This document shows, piece by piece, positions 16,688 through 23,692 of a stretch of DNA of 64,000 nucleotides; positions within the stretch are counted from its first letter, which is position 1, and every line of letters begins with the position of its first letter. Source of the DNA: Desulforamulus putei DSM 12395 (lineage in GTDB: Bacteria; Bacillota; Desulfotomaculia; Desulfotomaculales; Desulfotomaculaceae). The translations under genes were made by a program, and so were the position numbers. The notes under the pieces were generated by a model, which searched no databases, had not been told where the DNA came from, and was given only the letters and a program-made list of their open reading frames with translations. The stretch lies in NCBI RefSeq assembly GCF_900129195.1, contig NZ_FQUY01000006.1, positions 1 through 64,000 on the forward strand, read 5' to 3'.

Positions 16688-17833
16688 CTATTGCTCCTCC
16701 CCTTTACCCCGAGGATTCTTCTGCGATCCCCCCTGGTTTGACTGGGGATTTACCTTCATACCGTCTTTCAAGTTGTCCAGGTTGTCAATAATTACTTGTT
16801 CGCCCTTACTGAGACCAGAAATGACAGCTATATTTTGACCATCGGCAGCTCCTGTTTGCACCTGTCTTTCTTTAACCACTCCGTGATCAAGGACAAAGAC
16901 CTTACTCTTGCCATCCTGGCTTACAACTGCCTGCCGGGGAATTAAAAGAGATTTTTCTAATTCACGCTCCCAAAGCACTTCGGCAAACATGCCGGGTTTT
17001 AGTTTATGGTCCTTGTTGTCTAACTCTATTTTTATCGGATAGGCCTTAAGCTTGGGGTCCGCTGCCAGAGCAATATTGGTAACAACCCCTGTAAAGGGAT
17101 TTTGTGATACGGCACTTACTTTGACAGCCACCTTTTGCCCTTCAGCAAACTTATTGACCTGCTGTTCATTGACGTTAACCAACACCACCACTTTGTCCAG
17201 GTTACTGATTGAAAAAATGGGGCCGGAGGAACCGGCCAGTTCTCCAACATTAATATTTCTGGCTGTTACAACACCGCTGATAGGAGATTTAATAATTGTG
17301 TCGTTATAGCGGGCCTGGCTTTGTGCTAGGGCAGCTTGAGCGGACTTAAGTGCCGCTGCTGCCTTTCTGTAGGCGCCCTCATAATTCTCCTCGAAATCCC
17401 ACTGGGATATTGCTTCCGATTGCTTTAGTTCTTTGCCACGCTGATATTTACTTAAACTTAAATCATATGTAACCTTTGCGGTTTCCAGGTTTGCCTCGGC
17501 AGCAGCCACTGCTGCCTTCAGGTCCTCTGCCTCCAGGGTCATGAGAGTTTGTCCGGCACTTACACGACTGCCCACATCAACTAACAAACTGGCAACCTTA
17601 GCGGAGGTCTTGGCCACAACATCTGCAGAGTTTAATGCCTCCAGAGTTCCTGATAGAGTCATTTTTTCTCTTAAGTTTCCCTCCACAACCTGGGCCACCT
17701 TGACAGCCCCGGCTCCTCTGCCGCCCCTAACACCTTGGGCTTTGTCTTGTTCCTGTGGATTTTTCGAGCAACCGGCCATAGCAATTGATAAAATAACCAT
17801 CAATGCGGTCACTAAGATAATGTGTTTTTTCAT
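16688..17833 (-). CDS. RND membrane-fusion protein (AcrA/HlyD type lipoprotein)
   Basis: 381 residues. The N-terminus has a lipoprotein signal (ALMVILSIAMAGC, lipobox cysteine near residue 22). It continues with the biotinyl-lipoyl-like half (VASLLVDVGSRVSAGQTLMTLE), a helical hairpin (AAVAAAEANLETAKVTYDLSLSKYQRG...), the second lipoyl half (IIKSPISGVVTARNINVGELAG) and the beta-barrel and membrane-proximal domains. It tethers to the membrane and couples to the RND transporter downstream. Start ATG at 17833, preceded by GGGAGAGG. Confidence 0.92.
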   Translation of the reverse strand: MKKHIILVTALMVILSIAMAGCSKNPQEQDKAQGVRGGRGAGAVKVAQVVEGNLREKMTLSGTLEALNSADVVAKTSAKVASLLVDVGSRVSAGQTLMTLEAEDLKAAVAAAEANLETAKVTYDLSLSKYQRGKELKQSEAISQWDFEENYEGAYRKAAAALKSAQAALAQSQARYNDTIIKSPISGVVTARNINVGELAGSSGPIFSISNLDKVVVLVNVNEQQVNKFAEGQKVAVKVSAVSQNPFTGVVTNIALAADPKLKAYPIKIELDNKDHKLKPGMFAEVLWERELEKSLLIPRQAVVSQDGKSKVFVLDHGVVKERQVQTGAADGQNIAVISGLSKGEQVIIDNLDNLKDGMKVNPQSNQGGSQKNPRGKGEEQ

Positions 17834-17973
17834 TTGAAAGCCCTCTCCCTAAACATAAATAATGTTTATGGATTAATTTTAAAATAAAAAATATATTTCA
17901 TGGTAAAAAAGATTATGTAAAATTGTGAAAGGCTTTGGACTCCATCATATATTTGATGAAAGCAAGGATCAAT

Positions 17974-18005
17974 GAAAAAACACCCCGCCAATTGTGGGGT
18001 GCCTT
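17974..18005 (-). terminator. Terminator after the arsR-like gene
   Basis: On the minus strand, CACCCC and GGGGTG flank ACAATTGGC (18000-17981), followed by TTTTTTC. It separates the ArsR gene from the RND operon, about 140 bases upstream of the latter's start. Confidence 0.85.
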
Positions 18006-18009
18006 TACA

Positions 18010-18339
18010 CTATTTTTCGTCTGCGCCTTCAAAGGTGTTTATCACTTCGCTGGCCTGTTTTTTGAGAATTTGATTTGCTATTTCGATGAGTTCGATAATT
18101 TCCGGGTGTTTGATACTGTAGATGACCCGCAGACCTTCCTTTCTACTCTGGAGGATACCCTGCTTTTTCATCACCGACAGGTGCTGAGAGGTATTGGCCT
18201 GCTCCACATTAAGCTGTGCAAAGATATCACACACACAATGCTCTCCATCACTTAGTAAATCCAAAATACGGATGCGGGTGGGATGGGAAAGGGCTTTAAA
18301 TAAATCAGCTTTTAGTTGGGCAATTTTTTCTTGCATCAC
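18010..18339 (-). CDS. ArsR/SmtB-family metal(loid)-responsive repressor
   Basis: 109 residues with the winged-helix core KALSHPTRIRILDLLSDGEHCVCDIFAQLNVEQANTSQHLSVMKKQGIL. The CVC in the third helix matches the ELCVCDL-type arsenite/antimonite site of ArsR, so metalloid sensing is likely (motif-based inference). It has its own terminator downstream and is not in the RND transcript, though it lies just upstream of it and may repress it. The ATG at 18339 or the one a codon later is the start. No arsenic pump or reductase gene is seen here. Confidence 0.85.
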   Translation of the reverse strand: MMQEKIAQLKADLFKALSHPTRIRILDLLSDGEHCVCDIFAQLNVEQANTSQHLSVMKKQGILQSRKEGLRVIYSIKHPEIIELIEIANQILKKQASEVINTFEGADEK

Positions 18340-18428
18340 TTCACCGCCTATTTGATTCTAATATTATTATATAACATTTGCTGCTTTAATACCAGTCGGC
18401 AGTTCGATGGAAAGAAAAATCCGGGTCA

Positions 18429-18465
18429 TAAAAAAGACACCGGTTGTTACGCCAAAACAACCGGT
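18429..18465 (-). terminator. Orphan terminator-like hairpin
   Basis: On the minus strand ACCGGTTGTT (18465-18456) pairs with AACAACCGGT (18448-18439), then GTCTTTTTT. No minus-strand gene with a ribosome site was found upstream (18466-18657). It may belong to an unannotated short transcript. Confidence 0.5.
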
Positions 18466-18587
18466 ACATAAGCGTTACTGTAATAAAGACCAGTGGCTTT
18501 CCGGTTTTGGGGAAAACTTTTGCTTTGCCATGAAGTACAGGCTTAAATTGTTCCTTCTTAGAACACTAGGCGTTCCAATTTAGATTA

Positions 18588-18615
18588 TTGAACTAAAAGA
18601 CGCATATGTTATAAT
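18588..18615 (+). promoter_or_regulatory. Promoter of the radical-SAM gene
   Basis: TTGAAC (18588-18593), a 16-base spacer and TATAAT (18610-18615), about 35 bases before the likely ribosome site. A good sigma-A-type promoter. Confidence 0.7.
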
Positions 18616-18657
18616 ATTCTTAACTTTTTATGCAAGTCTGGTTAGGAGCGTGCGCAG

Positions 18658-19842
18658 ATGAAGAAAATCAATGTCCATTCCAAAACCAACCTCACCGGCG
18701 GAACCAAAATCCGGCTGGCTGAATACCGCAGCCTTTTTCCGGCGGAGAAGGCCGACGAGGCGCTGTTATTGTCCACCAAGGATGGTTATAAAATTATTCC
18801 CCTGCGACGGGATATAAAAAAACTGTATATTGAAGTTACTACCCTGTGCAATTTTGACTGCACCACCTGTATCCGCAACTCTTGGCAGGATGACATGGGG
18901 AAAATGGAGTGGACTACCTTTGAACGACTGCTGGCCCAGATGAAGGAACTGCCTGAACTGGAGACAGTGCATTTCGGCGGCTTTGGCGAACCCATGAGCC
19001 ACCCCCGCATTTTTGATATGCTCCGGGCGGTGAAGGATCTTGGTCTGCGGGTGGAGATGATTACCAACGGTTCCTTTTTAACCGCAGAAAATATTGACCG
19101 CTTGATTAACTTGCCGCTGGATACAGTCTTTGTCTCGCTGGACGGGCCCGATGAAGAGGCGTATCATCAAATCCGCCAGGCAGACTTTGTGCCGGTGTTG
19201 GACAACATTAAAGCCCTGAACGCCGCCAAAAAGGCTGCTAAGAGCAAACTGCCGGAGCTGGGCATTGAGTTTGTGGCCATGAAGAAAAACTTCCACAAAC
19301 TGCCCAAGCTGATCCGCCTATCATTGGAATTAGAGGCGCGCCAGGTGATCGTTACCAACATATTACCTTATAATGAAGAAATGAAAGATGAAATTCTCTA
19401 CGACTTGGATGATACCCGGTTAGACCACGGCAAGGACACCATCTTGGTAAATGTGCTGGCCAAGATGCCCTATATGAAAATCCGCACCGATCGCCAGTGC
19501 AAATTTGTGGAAGACAATGCCGCCACCGTTACCTACCGGGGCGAGGTGGCCCCCTGTTATGCCCTGATGCACGCCTACCATTGTTACATTTATGGCCGCA
19601 AAAAGGAAATTTATCCCTTTTACCTGGGCAATGTAAACGAAAGCACCCTAGGCGAGATTTGGACAGACCCGGCCTACGTCAATTTCCGCAGCAAGCTGAA
19701 AGATTTTAAATTCCCCTCCTGCACCGACTGCAAATATGTAGACGGCTGCTCCTATACCGATACCAACGAATCGGATTGCTGGGGCAACAACCCCTCCTGC
19801 GCCGAGTGTCTGTGGTCGAGGCGGCTGATTGCTTGCCCTTAA
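18658..19842 (+). CDS. Radical-SAM/SPASM protein, tungsten-cofactor oxidoreductase maturase type
   Basis: 394 residues. The radical-SAM 4Fe-4S motif is CNFDCTTC near residue 63, followed by a glycine-rich GGFGEP. The C-terminal third has a SPASM-like cysteine array (CTDCKYVDGCSY, SDCWGNNPSCAECLWSRRLIACP). That tail, with WGNxPSC and CLWSR, is what I recall for the family named tungsten cofactor oxidoreductase radical SAM maturase, which partners with tungsten-dependent aldehyde oxidoreductase-like enzymes. No such oxidoreductase is in the window. AGGAG precedes the ATG by about ten bases. It is a single gene with promoter and terminator. The family name is from memory and should be checked. 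Confidence 0.78.
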   Translation: MKKINVHSKTNLTGGTKIRLAEYRSLFPAEKADEALLLSTKDGYKIIPLRRDIKKLYIEVTTLCNFDCTTCIRNSWQDDMGKMEWTTFERLLAQMKELPELETVHFGGFGEPMSHPRIFDMLRAVKDLGLRVEMITNGSFLTAENIDRLINLPLDTVFVSLDGPDEEAYHQIRQADFVPVLDNIKALNAAKKAAKSKLPELGIEFVAMKKNFHKLPKLIRLSLELEARQVIVTNILPYNEEMKDEILYDLDDTRLDHGKDTILVNVLAKMPYMKIRTDRQCKFVEDNAATVTYRGEVAPCYALMHAYHCYIYGRKKEIYPFYLGNVNESTLGEIWTDPAYVNFRSKLKDFKFPSCTDCKYVDGCSYTDTNESDCWGNNPSCAECLWSRRLIACP

Positions 19843-19857
19843 CAGATCGTCAGCAGC

Positions 19858-19898
19858 AAAAAAGGAACACCTTTCTGTGAAAAGGGTTCCTTTTTTTG
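19858..19898 (+). terminator. Terminator after the radical-SAM gene
   Basis: AAAAAAGGAAC-ACCTTT pairs with AAAGGG-TTCCTTTTTTT around CTGTG. A strong intrinsic terminator, usable in both directions. Confidence 0.85.
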
Positions 19899-19901
19899 CC
19901 G

Positions 19902-20006
19902 TTATAGCAGGATGTTAAACAAATAGCCAATAATAATGATACCAATGCCGGTAACCACCACAAAAGCGGCAATTAAGCGAAGTTTAATCACCCTGCGCAG
20001 AATAAT
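19902..20006 (-). pseudogene. Remnant of a permease C-terminus (DUF318/ArsP-like)
   Basis: Directly after the stop of the thioredoxin-like gene the minus-strand frame reads on as RRVIKLRLIAAFVVVTGIG followed by IIIIGYLFNILL and TAA. A terminal helix ending GYLFN is what I associate with DUF318-type permeases, which in many anaerobes sit next to a thioredoxin-like gene of exactly this sort. No ribosome site suits a new start (a GTG at 19991 has none). The simplest reading is that the permease was deleted except for its last helix. Confidence 0.45.
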
Positions 20007-20246
20007 CTATTTTTCTTCTTCAATCATCTTTTTAATATCGGCTTTGTTCGGCAGCCGACCAGACACTTTGACCTTACCATTAATCACGAGGCCAGGCGTA
20101 AGCATCACGCCATACTGCACGATCTGTGCAATGTCCTCCACCTTCTCTACATTGGCGGATACATTCATTTCTGCCAACACTTCACGCACCAGCTTATCCA
20201 GTTCTTTGCACTTCTGACAGCCGGTTCCCAACACTTTAATTTCCAA
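20007..20246 (-). CDS. Thioredoxin-like small redox protein (TM0996/MTH895 type)
   Basis: 79-residue single-domain protein of the small redox-active disulfide group (thioredoxin_3). EIKVLGTGCQKCKELDKLVREV places the CxxC (CQKC) right after the first strand. The cis-proline region is GVMLTPGLVINGKVKVSGRLP. The start is TTG at 20246 with AAAGGGGG upstream. In other genomes this family accompanies DUF318 permeases and metalloid genes; here only a permease remnant follows. Likely role: thiol-disulfide exchange on a metal or metalloid transporter (inference). Confidence 0.85.
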   Translation of the reverse strand: MEIKVLGTGCQKCKELDKLVREVLAEMNVSANVEKVEDIAQIVQYGVMLTPGLVINGKVKVSGRLPNKADIKKMIEEEK

Positions 20247-20789
20247 TGATTTCAGCCCCCTTTAAATTATACACCTTAACATTAATTGATAATATAAATA
20301 TTTAGTAATATAATAACATTTTGTTCTTATATTTGGCAATCATTATTCTTTCCTTTTTCTAAATTATAACCATCTGGTTAGGATGCAAGAGAAAGAACCG
20401 GTGATAATTGGTGGTGTTGAACATGCAAGCACGAAATTAACTTTATTTAAAATTATTATCTCAGGTTATCATGAAGACAATTAATATAAAAATTATTCAT
20501 AGAAAATATAAAGGACAATCATTTAAAAATAGATAATCTTACCAAGAAATCGGGCAGGAGTCCGGCTTAATATCGACTTCTTTCCTCCCTGTCCAAGAAG
20601 TGAGGTGATTTATTGAAAGAGGATCGTTTTACGGTTTATTGATAGCGTTACAAAGGAGGTTAGAAGCAGCTACTAAATAACTATTTAAATCTGCTAAAAA
20701 AGCAATAAAACAGGAGGTGAAAAAACCTGTTTCTTGCGGTTTCACAGTTGTAATTAATCATAAAGACTGCTAGAGTAATGATGTAAATA
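20247..20789. other. Non-coding region upstream of the structured RNA
   Basis: AT-rich and gene-free. From about 20570 it becomes structured: GACTTCTT (20574-20581) can pair with AAGAAGT (20595-20601), and ACAGG (20710-20714) with CCTGT (20726-20730) in a terminator-like hairpin. A nine-codon frame at 20613-20642 (TTG start, GAGGTGA five bases upstream) is a possible leader peptide but weak. Confidence 0.35.
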
Positions 20790-21014
20790 TTTCCATGTCG
20801 CAAAGACACGCTGTGAAAGTCGGGCATGGAATACTATCAATCCAGGTGAAGGTAACACCTTCTCCGGGCAGTACGTTTGCTTTAGGCAGCGGCGGGGAAC
20901 CCTGCGGGGTGATCCACCCGGAACATAAGCGAGAGCTTATGGCCTAGCAGTTGAATCCTGTGATGCTGCCTCTCGTTAGTCGGCGGGAGAGAAAGCTAAA
21001 TAAATCTGGATTAC
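20790..21014 (+). ncRNA. Large structured RNA element upstream of yedE, unassigned
   Basis: About 220 bases with nested and multibranch pairing. TTCCATG (20791-20797) pairs with CATGGAA (20825-20831). AATCCAG (20839-20845) pairs with CTGGATT (21006-21012) and encloses four helices: GAAGGT/ACCTTC (20848-20862), GGCAGC/GCTGCC (20885-20890 with 20965-20970), CATAAGC/GCTTATG with a GAGA loop (20924-20941), and CTCTC/GAGAG (20970-20991). A GGGT/ACCC hairpin lies at 20907-20919. The block is GC-rich in an AT-rich leader and ends 47 bases before the yedE start. It is probably a cis-regulatory RNA. It does not match the T-box, SAM, cobalamin, TPP, FMN, lysine or M-box consensus as I know them. Confidence 0.55.
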
Positions 21015-21061
21015 CCTGTATAAATCAGATATGTTTAGTTTTCAGAAACCAGGAGATCCCT

Positions 21062-22165
21062 ATGCAAAAACACGCGTTAATCATTCTAAGCGGGCTAACC
21101 TTGGGGGCGTTGGCCGTTTTTCTTGTCCTAATGGGCAATCCGGGGAATTACGGCGTTTGTATTGCCTGTATGTTGCGGGATATCACCGGCGCCCTGGGAC
21201 TACACCGGGCACCGGTTGTCCAATACCTGCGACCGGAAATAATCGGCCTTAGTCTTGGCGCCACCCTTACGGCCCTGGCAACCAGAGAATTTCGGACCAC
21301 CGGCGGCTCCAGCCCCCTGATTAGATTTTCGCTGGGTTTTGTAGGAATGATTGGTATGCTGGTGTTTCTTGGTTGTCCCGTACGTACCGTTTTACGCCTG
21401 GCAGGTGGCGATTTGAATGCCGGTGTCGGCTTGGTTGGCCTGATTATCGGTATAGTTACAGGCACCATGTTCCTAAAGAAAGGTTTTTCTCTGGGCCGGG
21501 CCACGAAAATATCGCCGGCCAACGGTATTATTTTTCCTCTTTTCATACTTGGTTTGTTGGCAGCAGCCCTAATAACTCCTTCCTTCATTTTTGCCAGTAA
21601 AACCGGCCCCGGTTCTCTGCATGCACCCCTGTTCCTGTCCCTGGGGGCAGGCGCAGTCATCGGGGTATTGGCACAGCGTTCCAGACTGTGCATGGCCGGC
21701 GGCATCCGGGATGCCATCTTCTTTAAAGACTATCACTTATTGTATGGCTTTCTGGCTGTTTTCATCGCTGCCCTGGCTGGCAACTTGCTGGTTGGCACCT
21801 TTAAACTTGGCTTTGTCGGCCAGCCACTGGCACATACGGACGGCCTGTGGAATTTTCTTGGAATGTTACTGGCGGGTCTGACAGCGGTTCTTTTGGGGGG
21901 ATGCCCCTTGCGGCAATTGGTGGCTGCCTCCGAAGGCAACACTGATGCAGCTGTTACGGTGCTTGGTTTAATTGCCGGTGCAGCCTTTGCCCACAACTTT
22001 GGTCTGGCAGCAGGTCCGAAGGGCGTTCCTCCGGCAGGCCAGGTTGCAGTTATCCTCGGTCTTTTATTTACCCTAGGCATGGGGATTGCTGTCTGTAAGT
22101 TTAAGGTTGGGGGTGAAGTGAAAAATGAAAAGAGTCGTGGATGCCAGGGGACTGTCGTGTCCTGA
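21062..22165 (+). CDS. yedE: YedE-family transporter (selenium/sulfur)
   Basis: 367-residue polytopic membrane protein of the YeeE/YedE family. Repeated segments with a conserved cysteine are visible: YGVCIACMLRDITGALG near residues 34-50, FLGCPVRTVLRLAGGD near 102-117, SRLCMAGGIRDAIFF near 206-220 and LGGCPLRQLVAASEGNTDA near 277-295. These cysteines line the thiosulfate path in YeeE and are conserved in YedE, proposed to import a selenium species. The ATG at 21062 has CAGGAGAT six bases upstream; the longer ORF from 20951 lies within the structured leader and is rejected. The 3' end overlaps the TusA-like gene by 41 bases, so the two are coupled. Confidence 0.88.
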   Translation: MQKHALIILSGLTLGALAVFLVLMGNPGNYGVCIACMLRDITGALGLHRAPVVQYLRPEIIGLSLGATLTALATREFRTTGGSSPLIRFSLGFVGMIGMLVFLGCPVRTVLRLAGGDLNAGVGLVGLIIGIVTGTMFLKKGFSLGRATKISPANGIIFPLFILGLLAAALITPSFIFASKTGPGSLHAPLFLSLGAGAVIGVLAQRSRLCMAGGIRDAIFFKDYHLLYGFLAVFIAALAGNLLVGTFKLGFVGQPLAHTDGLWNFLGMLLAGLTAVLLGGCPLRQLVAASEGNTDAAVTVLGLIAGAAFAHNFGLAAGPKGVPPAGQVAVILGLLFTLGMGIAVCKFKVGGEVKNEKSRGCQGTVVS

Positions 22166-22340
22166 ACCGGTGCTCCTGACCAGGCAGGCTCTGCAGGAAC
22201 AGGGTATTAAGGAGATTACGGTACTGGTGGATAACAAAGTGGCTGTGGAAAATGTGACCCGGACAGCAGAAAGCCTGGGCTGCCAGGTTCTGGTGACTGA
22301 ACAGAACAGCGACTTCATCCTGACACTGAGAATGAACTAA
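22125..22340 (+). CDS. TusA/YedF-type sulfurtransferase domain protein
   Basis: 71 residues: VVDARGLSCPEPVLLTRQAL holds the catalytic Cys-Pro motif of the TusA/SirA family. The continuation VDNKVAVENVTRTAESLG is typical of the N-terminal half of YedF, the selenium-metabolism protein that normally has a second DsrE-like half. Here the gene stops after the TusA domain. Starting inside yedE, it probably receives or delivers persulfide or selenide at the transporter (inference). A terminator follows directly. Confidence 0.87.
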   Translation: MKRVVDARGLSCPEPVLLTRQALQEQGIKEITVLVDNKVAVENVTRTAESLGCQVLVTEQNSDFILTLRMN

Positions 22341-22342
22341 TT

Positions 22343-22366
22343 AAAAGCCCGGTTGCCCGGGCTTTA
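22343..22366. terminator. Terminator between convergent operons
   Basis: AAAGCCCGG and CCGGGCTTT around a short loop, followed by AAGTTTTAAT. It ends yedE-tusA and, read backwards, the PadR/binding-protein operon (stop at 22371). Confidence 0.8.
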
Positions 22367-22370
22367 AGTT

Positions 22371-23192
22371 TTAATAAGGAATCAGTCCGCAGTCCTCCAG
22401 GAGTTGCCGCCCTCTATGGCTTAACATCAAATCCAGGAAATCCTTTGCCACAGCCGGGTTTTCAGCGTTTTTCGGGATCGCGATGGCAAATTCTATGGGC
22501 GCGCCGGAAATAGTTATCATCTCCCCGGAATTTTTACCCTGCAAACTCACGGTGGCCTGGCTGTAATAGTCCTCATAGGTGGGGTTGGACAGGTTGATTT
22601 TTTCCGGCAGGGTCAGGTATCTCAGGCCAAACTGATTGGCCACGCAGAGATATACAAAGGCATAGTTCAGCTTACCCACCAGCACATCAGAGGCCAGGTC
22701 GTAGGATTTGGGATAAATCAAATCCCCCCGGCACCTTTGGTCCAACTGTCCAAAGAGACCGGGCCGACCGTAATACTGCTCGGCCAGTTGCCACACCATC
22801 AGGGTACGGTAACCGCAGGGGTCCAGGTTTTCATTGGAACGGCCAAAGGTAACCTCATCCTTCAGTAAAATATCAAACCAATTCTGAGCCGTAATTTCCC
22901 CGCTACCCCTGGAAAACTCATGATAGGCCAGCACGATTTGGTCGTTGGCGAATATGAAGTATCTGTCCACATACTCTGGCCCCAGCAGTTCCTCAAAGAG
23001 CATGGGGTCGGCCAAGGCCAGAATATCCACCACCTTACCCTCCCGCACCTGTCTGGCACAGGCCCGTGAGCCGTGGGATTCCAGCTGAATGTCCAGCTCC
23101 GGCCGGGCTTCCTGCAACAGTTTGGCACACTCCACCACCGGTTTGCGCAGGGCGCCGGCGTGTAAGATTTTTAATGTCAGTTGGTTACTCAC
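22371..23192 (-). CDS. Tungstate/molybdate-binding-like protein without signal peptide
   Basis: 273 residues of a type II periplasmic-binding fold of the ModA/WtpA kind: LKILHAGALRKPVVECAKLLQ at the start, then SHGSRACARQVREGKVVDILALAD, YHEFSRGSGEI, FGRSNENLDPCGYRTLMVWQLA and YAFVYLCVANQFGLRYLTLP. The protein begins where the mature domain of WtpA would begin, with no signal peptide or lipobox, so it should stay in the cytoplasm. The GTG at 23192 has GGAGGT eight bases upstream, inside the end of the PadR gene, and overlaps it by eight bases. No permease or ATPase gene follows. A cytosolic oxyanion sensor feeding PadR is the interesting option (inference). Confidence 0.75.
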   Translation of the reverse strand: MSNQLTLKILHAGALRKPVVECAKLLQEARPELDIQLESHGSRACARQVREGKVVDILALADPMLFEELLGPEYVDRYFIFANDQIVLAYHEFSRGSGEITAQNWFDILLKDEVTFGRSNENLDPCGYRTLMVWQLAEQYYGRPGLFGQLDQRCRGDLIYPKSYDLASDVLVGKLNYAFVYLCVANQFGLRYLTLPEKINLSNPTYEDYYSQATVSLQGKNSGEMITISGAPIEFAIAIPKNAENPAVAKDFLDLMLSHRGRQLLEDCGLIPY

Positions 23193-23574
23193 TCCCCTTC
23201 ACCTCCCGCTGGTACTGCTCTAAAAATGCTTGCATCCTAGCCACCTTGTCGGTAATTAACTGCACACAATAGTCCAACGCCCGGTAACCTTCCGGGCTTA
23301 GTTGGTAAGCCCGGCGGGCCGGACCGGTGTGCTCGGTTTCCCACTGGGAAATGACCAGACCGTCTTCTTCCATGCGGCGCAGGTTGCGGTATATGGTGGC
23401 TGGATCTGCTTCAATTTCCGAGAAGCCCGATCCGTTAACCTTTTGGATTAATTCGTAGCCGTGAGCGGGCTTATGGGCCAGAAAGTAAAGCAGGGCCGGT
23501 ACCAGCATTTTATCGATACGACCGGCAATATAGGCAAAGGCTGGGTTTTGCACTTCTTCCTTCACAGGTCTCAC
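23185..23574 (-). CDS. PadR-family transcriptional regulator
   Basis: 129 residues, with the PadR winged-helix domain ALLYFLAHKPAHGYELIQKVNGSGFSEIEADPATIYRNLRRMEEDGLVIS and the YQLSPEGYRALDY wing end, then a short helical C-terminus for dimerisation. PadR proteins are usually ligand-responsive repressors of nearby genes. It is the first gene of a two-gene operon with the cytosolic ModA/WtpA-like protein. The start is GTG or ATG near 23574; spacing was not decisive. Confidence 0.88.
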   Translation of the reverse strand: MRPVKEEVQNPAFAYIAGRIDKMLVPALLYFLAHKPAHGYELIQKVNGSGFSEIEADPATIYRNLRRMEEDGLVISQWETEHTGPARRAYQLSPEGYRALDYCVQLITDKVARMQAFLEQYQREVKGSE

Positions 23575-23613
23575 CTCGAATTCCTTCTACGAGAACTTCT
23601 TCCTCCGTCACAT

Positions 23614-23681
23614 AAAACCTGCTACCCCAAAGAAAGGAAATCCCTCCCGCCAGTATACCGGCAGTTGGGATGGGGCAGCAG
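23614..23681 (-). terminator. Terminator-like inverted repeat after the TauE pseudogene
   Basis: On the minus strand CTGCTGCCCCA (23681-23671) can pair with TGGGGTAGCAG (23629-23619), followed by GTTTTAT. The loop is long (41 bases) and holds a smaller hairpin. Confidence 0.45.
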
Positions 23682-23692
23682 TTTACTATTCA

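Noticed and set aside
18466-18657. 18-codon minus-strand frame (MAKQKFSPKPESHWSLLQ) upstream of the orphan terminator
   Set aside because: The nearest GAAGGA is about 20 bases from the ATG; no promoter; could be chance.
20613-20642. Nine-codon leader peptide (MKEDRFTVY)
   Set aside because: TTG start and short length give no statistical support; noted only in the region entry.
20885-20970. tRNA-like fold (7-bp acceptor-like stem and a TTGAATC loop)
   Set aside because: No anticodon arm with a seven-base loop and a mismatched T stem; treated as part of the larger structured RNA.
20890-20990. c-di-AMP (ydaO) riboswitch
   Set aside because: GGGGAACC...GGGGTGATCC is similar to one block, but the CAGCTAAC and GTAGGG blocks of that class are not found.
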